From NCBI RefSeq assembly GCF_000225525.1, contig NZ_AGBF01000018.1, positions 1 through 64,000 on the forward strand: DNA of 64,000 nt, in the 5' to 3' direction. Shown one piece after another: positions 16,701-24,869 of the stretch; position 1 is the stretch's first letter; each line of letters starts with the position of its first letter. Both the position numbers and the translations under genes were made by a program. The DNA is from Streptomyces zinciresistens K42 (lineage in GTDB: Bacteria; Actinomycetota; Actinomycetes; Streptomycetales; Streptomycetaceae). The notes beneath the pieces are model-generated. The model was not told the origin of the DNA and made no database searches. It worked only from the letters and a program-made list of their open reading frames with translations.

Positions 16701-18415
16701 GCAACTGGACGGTTCCGTTGCGGGCGGGACTCGCCCTGAGTTTCCAGGGTGAGCCGTTCACGGTGTCCGAGGTGCGAGGCCGAGAGGTCCTGCTCCAGCA
16801 GTCCGGGCCCGGCGGGGTGCGGTGGAGGTTGGTCGACGTGGCCGGCCTGCTGGCGGACCCGACGACCCAGCTGCTGGGCGAGTTGCCGGACGAGGAGGAG
16901 TCCACGGCCGTCGCTCTGGGGCTGCTCGACCAGGCCGAGGAGGGCGAGGTCACCCAGCGCTTCCAGCACGTGCAGGAAGTCCTCTGCGGCTACCGGCTGG
17001 GCTCGCCGGAGTTGGCGCAGGAGGGCGAGCCGCGGCCGGAGTACGCTCCGGGCGTCCCGCTGATGCACCGCTACCTGGCCAAGGCCCGCGAGTTGGGGGT
17101 CGGCGAGAGCACCGTCCGGCTGTGGGTCAAGCAGGTGAAGAAGTCCGGTCCGGCGGGCCTGGTCCGCGCGAGCAAGCTGCGACGGAACGCGCAGGACAGG
17201 GTGGATCACCGCTGGCTGGAGAGCGCCCGGACGGTCCTGGACAGCTACACGAACGCCAGCCGGCCGGTCCGCGGGCTGATCCTCTTGGAGATCGAGGAGC
17301 GTGTCGCGGCCGAGCACGGCCGGGGCACGGTGAAGATACCCGCCCAGTCGACCGGTTACGAGGTGCTGCGTGAGCTGGACGCGGGGACGAACGCGTTCAC
17401 GGGCAGCACCAAGGGGAAGCGGTCGATCGCGAACCGTCCGCAGACCGTCTACGGCCGCCTGCGGGCGACCCGGCCGGGTGAGTACGTGCTGCTGGACACC
17501 ACCCGGCTGGACGTGTTCGCGATGGAGCCGGTGACCTGCCGCTGGGTGCAGTGCGAGCTGACGGTGGCGATGGATCTCTACAGCCGGTGCATCACCGGGC
17601 TGCGGCTCACCCCGGTGTCAACGAAGGCCGTGGACGTCGCCGCGGTGCTCTTCGAGACGGTACGGACGCGCCCAGAGCTGTTGCCGGGAAGGAACCTGCC
17701 CCGCCTTGGCGTCCCGTCCACGGTGGTCGTCCCTGCGGACAAACTGGTCGACGCGGAGGGCAGGCCGCTGCTTCCGTCGGTCGCAGCCGAGACGGTGGTC
17801 TACGACCACGGGAAGATCTACCTGTCCAACCACGTCCGCAGCGTCTGCGCCCGGTTCGAGATCTCGCTGCAGCCGGCCCGGCCGATGACGCCGACGGACA
17901 AAGCCCCCATCGAGCGCTGGTTCAAGACCTTGAACCAGGGCCTGCTGGCGGCTCTGCCGGGCTACAAAGGCCCTGATGTCCACAGCCGCGGCCAGTCGGT
18001 GGAGGACTTCGCGTTCTTCTTCGTCGACGAGCTGGAGATGATCATCCGGGAGTGGATTGATCTGACCTACCACCGGCGCCGCCACAGGGGTCTGGTGATC
18101 CCGGAGGTCCCGGGTCTGAAGCTGAGCCCGCTGGACATGTTCGACCACGGTGTCGCCCGGGCGGGCAACCTGCGGATCCCGGCACGGCCGAACTTCGCCC
18201 TGCCCGCAGGCCAGACCTCGCAGATGCCGACATCCGGAAACGGGCGGACAAGATCCCGACAGCCCTGTGGCCTTCCTGGACTCTCCGGCTTCTCCCCAAC
18301 ACCCCCATCGACCCGCGAACCGTCGACGGCTTCAGGCGAGGCTGCCGCAGCAAGCTGCTGCTTGCCGGCGCCAAGTCACAGCACCACCCTTGGGCCCAGC
18401 CCTCCAACCGGTTGA
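16697..18415 (+). pseudogene. tnsB: TnsB-like DDE transposase, 3' end lost by deletion
   Basis: The first 500 codons are a good TnsB: an N-terminal HTH region (VGESTVRLWVKQVKKSG), and an integrase core with catalytic residues D267 (VLLDTTRLD), D370 (VVYDHGKIYLS) and E406 (DKAPIERWF). The family match runs to RIPARPNFA at about base 18199. There the protein should continue into the C-terminal beta-barrel (YDLLPVEW-like), but the frame instead runs 70 codons of unrelated low-complexity residues to a stop at 18415. In the other frame the sequence becomes the TniQ-like remnant. A deletion fused the two genes and removed tnsC. The catalytic core could still fold; the missing C-terminus contacts TnsC in Tn7. 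Confidence 0.82.
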
Positions 18416-19740
18416 TCATCAAGATGGCCTTCCGACGCGTGATCGCCTCGCCCGAGCACGAGACCGCCATCGCCAGCTGCCTCACCCAGCTCGCCAGTCA
18501 CCTCGACGATGAAGGCTCCCCGATCGACTACGGCAGACGACGCCACTTGTTCACGTCTGAGAGCATCACGCTCAACCTCGACGAGTACACGCAGCTCTGC
18601 CGCCAGCAAGGCTGGGCCCGCGGTGGGACAGGGCGAATCCACATGCTCAGGTGGATGCTCCTGAGTTTCCTCCTCGGCACCCACGCGGACCTCCCTCCGA
18701 AGACCATCCACGCCCGTGACCAGTTCCGCTACCAGGTCCCGCCGCTGATGCGCGCGTTCCTGCAGGAACAGGCGGCCACAAACCTCGCTGCCCACCGGAT
18801 CGACGAACCCGTGCTCTGGGAGCCCCCCACCGCATGGTGCGACTGGACCGACTGGCCCGGGGCTACCCCCGAACAGATCGCCGACAGCGACTTCGATACC
18901 TTGATCGCCGACCGGACCCCGGCCGAGGAGACGGCCGCCGCCCTCGGACTGACTACAGAGCACATCCGGCTCTACTGCGACGCCACCGGCACCACCCAAC
19001 CGCCGCCCCCTCCCACGACTCCCGGCCTCGGCCGGCGCCGGCCTCGACGCGGGATGCTCGACCCGGGCTTCCTCCGCACCACTCACTCCAGCGGAACCCT
19101 CAACCAGAGCCTGATCGCCCGCAGTGCCGACTGCAGCCTCTCAACCGTCCAAAACGCCCTGGAAGAAGCCGGGATCCCCGCCACACCACGCCCCGAACCG
19201 CTCAGCCTTCGCATCACCCGCGAGGAACTCGAACAGGCCTACCTGCACCGACGCCTCAGCATCCCCGACATCGCCGAACAGTTCGGTCTCGACAGGCACC
19301 GCCTCAACCTGCTGGCCAAGAAGTGGGGCATCGAGATCCGCCCGAACAGCACCACCAGCAACCCGTTCGCGCTCCTGCCGGACGCACCGGCCCTGTCCGA
19401 GCCGATGGCGGCCATCAGCAACGTCCGCAACTGTGTCGAACGCCTCAGACGCCTGGTCCGACTGCCCGGCCAACGAAACCTCTGCGCGGCCGCCAGGAGC
19501 CTCGGAACGCTACCGGCGACGCTCACGCATCAGCTCCATGCCCTAGAGAAGGCCGCAGGCGTTCAGCTGATCGAACGGACCAGCCCCCTCGCAGCCACTC
19601 ACGCGGGCACTGCTCTCATCCATGAAGCAGAGCACCTCCTCAGCCTCCTGGACGCAGCGACGCCATCATCCAGACCGGCACCGAGTCCTACCACCTCGCC
19701 TACACCAAAAGCCCAGGCCGAACGGGTTGACGCGAGCTGA
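18202..19740 (+). pseudogene. 3' part of a TniQ-like multi-HTH targeting protein
   Basis: From about base 18202 the first frame is open without an initiation site and reads DLADADIRKRADKIPTALWP then SWTLRLLPN, typical interior sequence of streptomycete TniQ-type proteins, through to the stop at 19740. A TTG at 18412 is the first possible start, giving 442 residues. It contains four HTH-like units: ATPEQIADSDFDTLIADRTP (about 165 from TTG), NQSLIARSADCSLSTVQNAL, LSIPDIAEQFGLDRHRLNLL, and a LysR-like wing near the end (LCAAARSLGTLPATLTHQL). The loss of its 5' half with all of tnsC marks the deletion. Assignment to TniQ is by context and style, not by a clear zinc-finger domain, which would lie in the deleted part. 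Confidence 0.65.
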
Positions 19741-19748
19741 CGCAACGT

Positions 19749-20384
19749 TCAGAACACGTTGATCGCAGCTGGTGCCCGCTCCGCACGCGTCAGGGCACGC
19801 AGCAGGGCCGCTTGGCCATGACGCCGGACGGCAAGCCCGGTCAGCAGCGCAACCACGGCATCGAGGGCCGCACCCGGCAGATCCGGCGCACTGAGACCCA
19901 CACTGACCGCGAGGTCATCCATATGCACAGTGAGCTCGACCATCCGGGTCACGAGGAAGTCGTCGAGACTCAGCGCCCACCCTGTTTGCGGCATGAACAC
20001 CACCCAGTCGCCATGCACCTCCTCAAGGTCGGTTCGCTGCTGGTCGAGCGCGGCATTGACGCGCTCGACCAGCAGCCGCACGCCTTCGGACGAGATACCT
20101 TCACCCTTCGCTCGAATTCCAGAGCTGATCTCGCCGTCGAGCGGCGCGTCGATCCACACGGCCCGCGCGTAGTGCTCCAGCACAGGAATGGGTTCCTGCT
20201 CAGAGGCGGGTGCTTCCAGTGCCGGATCCACGCTGAAAATCTGATAGGCGAGGTGGCCGGCCAGACCGCCGACCGTCCACTGCGCCAACGCGCTGGTTTT
20301 CTTCCACGAGGCGGCCACTTCTGGCGCGTCCAGCAGGGCTACGGCCTGCGCGGCGGTCTCCAAGTAGGCGTTCTTCAGACTCAC
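19749..20384 (-). CDS. DinB/MDMPI-type thiol-dependent enzyme, transposon cargo
   Basis: 211 residues of the mycothiol-dependent maleylpyruvate isomerase N-terminal family: ALAQWTVGGLAGHLAYQ carries the first metal-binding His, and VTRMVELTVHMDDLA carries the second pair in the usual ELTVHxDD form. Such four-helix metalloenzymes use mycothiol in actinobacteria and many have unknown substrates. GTG at 20384 has GGGGGT upstream. It lies inside the Tn7-like element, convergent with the TniQ remnant, eight bases apart. Confidence 0.82.
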   Translation of the reverse strand: MSLKNAYLETAAQAVALLDAPEVAASWKKTSALAQWTVGGLAGHLAYQIFSVDPALEAPASEQEPIPVLEHYARAVWIDAPLDGEISSGIRAKGEGISSEGVRLLVERVNAALDQQRTDLEEVHGDWVVFMPQTGWALSLDDFLVTRMVELTVHMDDLAVSVGLSAPDLPGAALDAVVALLTGLAVRRHGQAALLRALTRAERAPAAINVF

Positions 20385-20507
20385 AAGACCCCCATGATCC
20401 GTCCTGAATCCCAACCCTACGCAGTGCCGCTGAGGTAGGAAGCGAGATGTCACACGACCACCCACGCAGCGCGGTCGTTTCTAACTGACCGATTCGGAAT
20501 AAGGCTG

Positions 20508-21191
20508 TTACGGCCGACGCAGTGGTGGGGAGCACACGACGCGAAATCCCACGTCGTCGATCCGGAAGGTCGGGTGACTGCGCCGCCGCACCGACGCCCG
20601 GCAGCTCCAGTGCGCATCGGCCCATCCACCACCACGGAGCACCCGATAGGCCCCATACACCTCGGCGTCGTAGACGTCCCAGCACCAGTCCCACACGTTG
20701 CCCAACATGTCGTACAGGCCCCATGGGTTGGGCTGCTTGTCGCCGACAGAGTGGATCCGCCCATCGGAATTGTCCTGGTACCAGGCGACCTCGTCGAGCT
20801 GTCCGTACCGCGGGCCAGTAGTGCCCGCACGGCAGGCGTGCTCCCATTCGGCCTCGGTCGGCAACCGGTACCCGTCTGCGGAGGTGTCCCACTCGGCCGT
20901 CTCGGCATCGACGCACAGGCGATACGCGGGCGTCAGCCCATCCCGTTGGGACAAAGCGTTACAGAACTGGACCGCGTCCCACCACGAAACACTCTCAACC
21001 GGCAGCCGCTCACCCCGGGCGCTACTCGGCCATCGGCCCGTGACTCGTGCGTACCAGGACTGCGTGACCGGGAACGCCGACATCTGAAACGGCGCGACCT
21101 CGACCGGCCAGCTGCTCTGCGTCCGCCGGTCCGACAGCGTCACCCGTCCCGACGGGACCGCAACCATCTCGTTTCCTGCCCCCGCGTCCAC
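20508..21191 (-). CDS. SUMF1/FGE-sulfatase-fold protein, transposon cargo
   Basis: 227 residues with the C-type-lectin-like formylglycine-generating enzyme fold: PVTQSWYARVTG, PVESVSWWDAVQFCNALS, YRLPTEAEWEHACRAG, GNVWDWCWDVYD, and RVLRGGGWADAHWSCRAS followed by VGFRVV. Genuine FGE has two copper-binding Cys separated by four residues; here the first is present (WSC) but the second position is Arg (SCRASVRR), so oxidation of sulfatase Cys is unlikely. Others of the fold act in sulfoxide synthesis (EgtB-like) or as partners of toxins and reverse transcriptases. The GTG is 21191, 237 bases inside the right end of the element. Role unknown. Confidence 0.82.
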   Translation of the reverse strand: MDAGAGNEMVAVPSGRVTLSDRRTQSSWPVEVAPFQMSAFPVTQSWYARVTGRWPSSARGERLPVESVSWWDAVQFCNALSQRDGLTPAYRLCVDAETAEWDTSADGYRLPTEAEWEHACRAGTTGPRYGQLDEVAWYQDNSDGRIHSVGDKQPNPWGLYDMLGNVWDWCWDVYDAEVYGAYRVLRGGGWADAHWSCRASVRRRSHPTFRIDDVGFRVVCSPPLRRP

Positions 21192-21329
21192 AACGGGCCA
21201 CCCTACCGGCGTCTGCCCACCGCTACCGATCTTTCCGATCGGCGGTGCACGGCAACGCCCCCAAGAAGCGGGGCCGGTTCTCCGGCTCCTTGCACCGGAC
21301 CTCAGTCCTACGGTCCGTCCCAGTGGACG

Positions 21330-21427
21330 ACAATTGCTAAAGATCAGCCGATCGGCCCGCTGCTAGCGCAACATGGAATCCGGAGTCTCAGCAGGACTCG
21401 CTGCTAACGGAGCGGCTCAACCTACAG
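21330..21427 (-). repeat. right end of the Tn7-like element with TnsB-type sites
   Basis: Read inward from 21427: TGTAGGTT, then CGTTAGCAG (21402-21410), CGCTAGCAG (21361-21369) and TTAGCAAT (21333-21340). These match the left-end sites in sequence and inverted orientation. Confidence 0.8.
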
Positions 21428-21467
21428 CCCCCGCCCTCACCAGGGATGTCACCGGGCCCGGCGCAGG

Positions 21468-21522
21468 TTCTCGGGGCACCCGGCGCCGGTTCTCGGGGCA
21501 CCCGGCCCCGGTTCTCGGGGCT
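21468..21522. repeat. three tandem copies of a 21-22 base unit
   Basis: GGTTCTCGGGGC occurs at 21468, 21489 and 21511 with conserved CACCCGGC spacers, between the transposon end and the RibD-like gene. Confidence 0.75.
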
Positions 21523-21548
21523 CCGGGTGTGCGTTCGACGCCCCGCCG

Positions 21549-22682
21549 TCAGGGCAGCAGGTGCGCGTTCGGCGCCTTGGCCCGGTCCTCGTACTCGGGC
21601 AGGACGAGGACCTCCACGCCCTCACGGGCCAGTACGCCGCTGCCGTCGGCCCCCGTCACGAAGGTGTCCGGCTCCCGCCAGGCCGTCACCACCCGGCGCA
21701 CCCCCGCGTCGAGGATCAGCCGCGCGCAGGGCGCGGGCCGGGAGGCGCGGCGGGTGCAGGGCTCCAGGCTGCTGTACACGGTCGCGGCGGCGAGCCGCGG
21801 GTCACCGGGCGCGATCTTCGCCAGCGCCGCCTCCTCCGCGTGCACCACGGGGTCGCCGCCCTCCCGGGAGTGGCCGCGGGCCAGTTCGGTGCCGTCGGCG
21901 GCCACCACCACCGCGCCGACGCTGAAGGCGGTGCCCGAGGGCGGGCACCGCTCGGCCAGCTCGCACGCCAGCGCCAGCCAGTGCCGGTCCGCGGCGGCGG
22001 GGAGCGGGCCGGTGCCGGGGGCCGTGGGCTCGTAGCGCATCAGCACCACGTCCTCGATCCGCCGGGTCTCGACCAGCCGCAGCCGGCCGTCCTGGTAGCC
22101 GCCCGGACCGAACAGCCGCGGTGCCGTCGGATCGCCCACGAACAGCGGGGCCAGCACGAGCTGGATCTCGTCCGCCAGCCCCTGCCGCAGCAGTTGCGTG
22201 TGGACGGTGCCGCCGCCCTCGACCATCAGCCGCCCGACGCCGCGCACCCGTGCCAGATGCGCGAGCAGGGCCCGCCAGTCCAGTTCGGGTCCGAGCGCGA
22301 CGACGTCCGCCGCGACCGGTGTCCGCCGCAGCCGGCGGGCCCCCTCGTCGGTGGTGTAGACGATCTTCTCGCCGCCGGTGTGCCAGAAGCCGGCCGCCGG
22401 GTCCAGCTCGCCGGAGGCGCTGACGGTCACCTTCAGCGGGTACGCGGGCCGCCCGGACGCCACCCGCGCCGCCCGCCGCTCGGCCGAGTTGACCAGCAGC
22501 CGGGGGTTGTCCGCGCGGATGGTGCCGGCGCCGACCAGGATGGCGTCCGCGGACGCGCGCACCTCGTCGACCCGGTCGAAGTCGGCGGGCCCGGACAGCA
22601 GCAGGCGCTCGGGGGTGGTGTCGTCGAGGTAGCCGTCCAGGGAGACGGCGGCGGACAGCAGGACGTAGGGGTACGACGGCAT
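21549..22682 (-). CDS. RibD-like reductase-deaminase with inverted domain order
   Basis: 377 residues. The first 230 are a RibD C-terminal/dihydrofolate-reductase-like domain (SAAVSLDGYLDD, DAILVGAGTIRADNPRL, GVGRLMVEGGGTVHTQLL). The last 140 are a cytidine-deaminase-like zinc domain (VVHAEEAALAKI, SSLEPCTRRASRPAPCARLI), the HAE...PCxxxxxxxxPC set. Canonical RibD has deaminase first and reductase second, so the order is reversed. Both activities act on the pyrimidine product of GTP cyclohydrolase II. It starts at 22682, divergent from the MarR gene with a 66-base shared promoter that contains a palindrome. Confidence 0.9.
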   Translation of the reverse strand: MPSYPYVLLSAAVSLDGYLDDTTPERLLLSGPADFDRVDEVRASADAILVGAGTIRADNPRLLVNSAERRAARVASGRPAYPLKVTVSASGELDPAAGFWHTGGEKIVYTTDEGARRLRRTPVAADVVALGPELDWRALLAHLARVRGVGRLMVEGGGTVHTQLLRQGLADEIQLVLAPLFVGDPTAPRLFGPGGYQDGRLRLVETRRIEDVVLMRYEPTAPGTGPLPAAADRHWLALACELAERCPPSGTAFSVGAVVVAADGTELARGHSREGGDPVVHAEEAALAKIAPGDPRLAAATVYSSLEPCTRRASRPAPCARLILDAGVRRVVTAWREPDTFVTGADGSGVLAREGVEVLVLPEYEDRAKAPNAHLLP

Positions 22683-22717
22683 CGGCGCGCTCTCCGGCTC
22701 GGCACTCTCGATCTTGG

Positions 22718-22729
22718 TTCAAGTTTGAA
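22718..22729. promoter_or_regulatory. MarR operator-like palindrome 1 (TTCAAnnTTGAA)
   Basis: TTCAAGTTTGAA is a perfect two-fold site in the 66-base divergent promoter of the RibD-like and MarR genes, 19 bases before the MarR start. It matches two further sites upstream of ribA. Confidence 0.75.
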
Positions 22730-22748
22730 ACAAACCTACACTGGTGGC

Positions 22749-23264
22749 ATGACGACTCGCTGGCTCACCCCCGAGGAGCAGCGCGCCTGGCGCGCGTACA
22801 TCGCGGCCGCCTCGCTCGTGGAGGACGCGCTGGACCGGCAGCTCCAGCAGGAGGCCGGCATGCCGCATCTGTATTACTCCATCCTGGCCACCCTGTCCGA
22901 GGCCCCGGAGCGCCGGCTGCGCATGACCGACCTCGCGGAACGGCTGAAAATCACCCGCAGCAGGCTGACGTACGGCGTCACCCGGCTGGAGAAGGACGGC
23001 CTGGTGCGGCGCGAGGACTGCCGCTGGGACCGGCGGGGCAGCGTCGCGGCGCTCACCGACGAGGGATACCGGGTGCTGGAGCGGGCGGCCCCCGGCCATG
23101 TGGAGACCGTGCGGTCGCTGCTCTTCGACCGGCTGAACCCGGAGCAGGTCCGCCAGCTCGAGGAGATCTTCACGGCGATCGGCGCGGGCTTCCAGGGCGA
23201 GGGCCCGCACGCCACCGCCGAGGACGTGCCCTGGCGGCGGCGCTCCGGCAAGCCCTGTCCGTGA
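22749..23264 (+). CDS. MarR-family regulator of the flavin-type module
   Basis: 171 residues with the MarR winged helix: MPHLYYSILATLSEAPERRL, MTDLAERLKITRSRLTYGVT (recognition helix), RLEKDGLVRREDCRWDRRGS (wing) and VAALTDEGYRVLERA. The first 20 and last 50 residues form the dimer interface. Members usually repress divergent and downstream genes and release on ligand binding. Palindromes of a single type lie in its own promoter and before ribA, supporting autoregulation and control of the neighbours. ATG 22749. Confidence 0.9.
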   Translation: MTTRWLTPEEQRAWRAYIAAASLVEDALDRQLQQEAGMPHLYYSILATLSEAPERRLRMTDLAERLKITRSRLTYGVTRLEKDGLVRREDCRWDRRGSVAALTDEGYRVLERAAPGHVETVRSLLFDRLNPEQVRQLEEIFTAIGAGFQGEGPHATAEDVPWRRRSGKPCP

Positions 23265-23309
23265 CACACGCCACAGCGACGCAGCACTGATCACTTCCCC
23301 GTCCCCATT

Positions 23310-23325
23310 GCTTCAAATTTAAAGC
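23310..23325. promoter_or_regulatory. MarR operator-like palindrome 2
   Basis: GCTTCAAATTTAAAGC, one mismatch from a perfect palindrome, about 75 bases upstream of ribA and identical in its left half to site 3. Confidence 0.7.
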
Positions 23326-23350
23326 AGAGGGTAGGGTTCCGGCCGAGGCT

Positions 23351-23370
23351 CTGCTTCAAATCTGAAGCAG
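23351..23370. promoter_or_regulatory. MarR operator-like palindrome 3
   Basis: CTGCTTCAAATCTGAAGCAG, 20 bases with nine matching outer pairs, 30 bases before the ribA start and 41 bases (about four helical turns) from site 2, fitting cooperative binding of two dimers. Confidence 0.75.
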
Positions 23371-23399
23371 ACGCGCCGAACGGACCACGGAGAACCCGC

Positions 23400-24041
23400 A
23401 TGCCCGACTTCACCGCCGCCACCCAGCGCGCCCGTGTCCGGGTCCCGCTGCGCTTCCAGGACGGCTATCGCGCCGACGCCGAGCTGGTCACCTTCCACGG
23501 ACTCGCCGACGGCCTGGAGCACATCGCCGTCGTGCTCGGCGAGCCCGCCCCCGGCACCGCCCCGCTGGTCCGGCTGCACTCCGAGTGCCTGACCGGGGAC
23601 GTCTTCGGCTCGGCCCGCTGCGACTGCGGCCCCCAGCTGCGCGAGGCCGTCGAGCGCATCGCCGAACGCGGCGGGGTGCTGCTCTACCTGCGCCAGGAGG
23701 GCCGCGGCATCGGCCTCTACAACAAGCTCGACGCCTACGCCCTCCAGGACGAGGGCCTCGACACCTACGCCGCCAACGCCGCCCTCGGCCTCCCCGAGGA
23801 CGCCCGCGACTACACCGCCGCCGCGCAGATGCTCACCGCCCTCGGCATCGGCGAACTGGAACTGCTCTCCAACAACCCCGACAAGGCCGACCAGTTGCGC
23901 ACCCTCGGCCTCGACGTCCGCGACCGCGTCCCGACCGGCGTCTTCGCCACCCCGGACAACGTCCGCTACCTGCGCGCGAAGGTCCTCCAGACCCAGCACA
24001 CCCTCCCCCTGGGCGCCCTGGCGGACTTGACGGCGGGATGA
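23400..24041 (+). CDS. ribA: GTP cyclohydrolase II
   Basis: 213 residues of RibA: the zinc cysteines in CLTGDVFGSARCDCG, the GTP-binding YLRQEGRGIGLYNKLDAYAL (shown to its limit) and ELLSNNPDKADQLRTLGLDV. It opens GTP to a pyrimidine and formate, the first riboflavin step. No DHBP synthase domain is fused and no lumazine or riboflavin synthase gene is near, so this is probably a second, dedicated copy that supplies a pyrimidine for another product or adjusts flavin supply under the MarR protein. The paired RibD-like gene is divergent upstream. Confidence 0.93.
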   Translation: MPDFTAATQRARVRVPLRFQDGYRADAELVTFHGLADGLEHIAVVLGEPAPGTAPLVRLHSECLTGDVFGSARCDCGPQLREAVERIAERGGVLLYLRQEGRGIGLYNKLDAYALQDEGLDTYAANAALGLPEDARDYTAAAQMLTALGIGELELLSNNPDKADQLRTLGLDVRDRVPTGVFATPDNVRYLRAKVLQTQHTLPLGALADLTAG

Positions 24042-24108
24042 TCGCCTCGGCCCGCCCCGGGCTCTCCAACAGGCTTGAGCCGGGCGGCTGTTCCCCACCG
24101 CGACCGCG

Positions 24109-24855
24109 TCAGTGCAGGACGGCACCCGCACTGGCCACGGCCGTGTACGCGGCCTCGGCCCGCCGGGGTCCGGCGGTCCCGGCGGGGGCGTAGGCCAGGA
24201 ACTCCCGCGTGGGACCGGTGAAGGTGACCGCGCCGCCGGTGAGGACGGTGACGTGGTCGGCTTCCTCGGCAAGGTCGGCGACGTCGTGCGTGGACATCAG
24301 CACCCGGACCTCACCGGTGGCGAGCGTGCGGATCAGATCACGGAAGACCCGCCGCTGGGTGGGGTCCATGCCCGCGGTGGGCTCGTCGAGGAGCAGGACA
24401 TCGGCGTCGTGCACGAGTGCGGAGGCGACGCCGACCCGGCGCAGCTGACCGCCGGAGAGCTGCGCGGTCCTCACCTGCGCCCGGTCCCGCAGCTGTACGC
24501 GGTCGAGAGCGGCCTCGGCCGCGTCCCACGCGTCCGCGCGGCTCATGCCCTTGAGCCAGCCGGTGTAGGCGACCTGCTCGCGCGCGGTGAGCCCGGTCAT
24601 GGCGGTGATGTTCTGCGGCATCCACGCGACACGGGTGAGGAACCCGCGGTCGCGGGAGGTGTGGGGGCCCAGCCGCACGGCTCCGGTGGCGGGCTGGTTC
24701 AGACCGCACGCGAGCTTGAGCAGGGTGGACTTTCCGGCCCCGTTCGGGCCGAGGAGCACGGTGAAGCCCTCGGGGACCGTGTACGACAGCGCGTCGAGGA
24801 TGCGCGGCTTCCTCCGTCCGTACGAGAACGACACCGAATCCAGTTCGACAGACAC
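24109..24855 (-). CDS. ABC transporter ATP-binding protein
   Basis: 248 residues with Walker A GPNGAGKST, Q-loop MPQNI, signature LSGGQLRRVG, Walker B VLLLDEPTAGMD and switch His in STHDVADLAEEADHV. It is the last gene of a three-gene operon read leftwards. The GTG at 24855 is 15 bases from the preceding stop. No solute-binding protein is nearby, so export or antibiotic-type efflux is more likely than import. Confidence 0.9.
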   Translation of the reverse strand: MSVELDSVSFSYGRRKPRILDALSYTVPEGFTVLLGPNGAGKSTLLKLACGLNQPATGAVRLGPHTSRDRGFLTRVAWMPQNITAMTGLTAREQVAYTGWLKGMSRADAWDAAEAALDRVQLRDRAQVRTAQLSGGQLRRVGVASALVHDADVLLLDEPTAGMDPTQRRVFRDLIRTLATGEVRVLMSTHDVADLAEEADHVTVLTGGAVTFTGPTREFLAYAPAGTAGPRRAEAAYTAVASAGAVLH

Positions 24856-24869
24856 AGCGGGTGGACCTT

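Larger units (their letters stand above)
15787..21427. mobile_element. Tn7-like transposon with deleted core
   Basis: The element is bounded by inverted TGTAGGTT (15787) and AACCTACA (21420-21427). Each end carries several copies of a TnsB-site-like core, CGTTAGCAG or variants. Inside are tnsA, tnsB with a broken 3' end, a 3' fragment of a TniQ-like gene, and two cargo genes read toward the core. No TnsC-type ATPase is present, so it should not move by itself. It inserted 61 bases upstream of the 5' end of the first tRNA-fMet. Total length is 5641 bases. Confidence 0.85.

Noticed and set aside
15787..21427. CRISPR-associated transposon
   Set aside because: No Cascade, Cas12k or repeat array within or beside the element.
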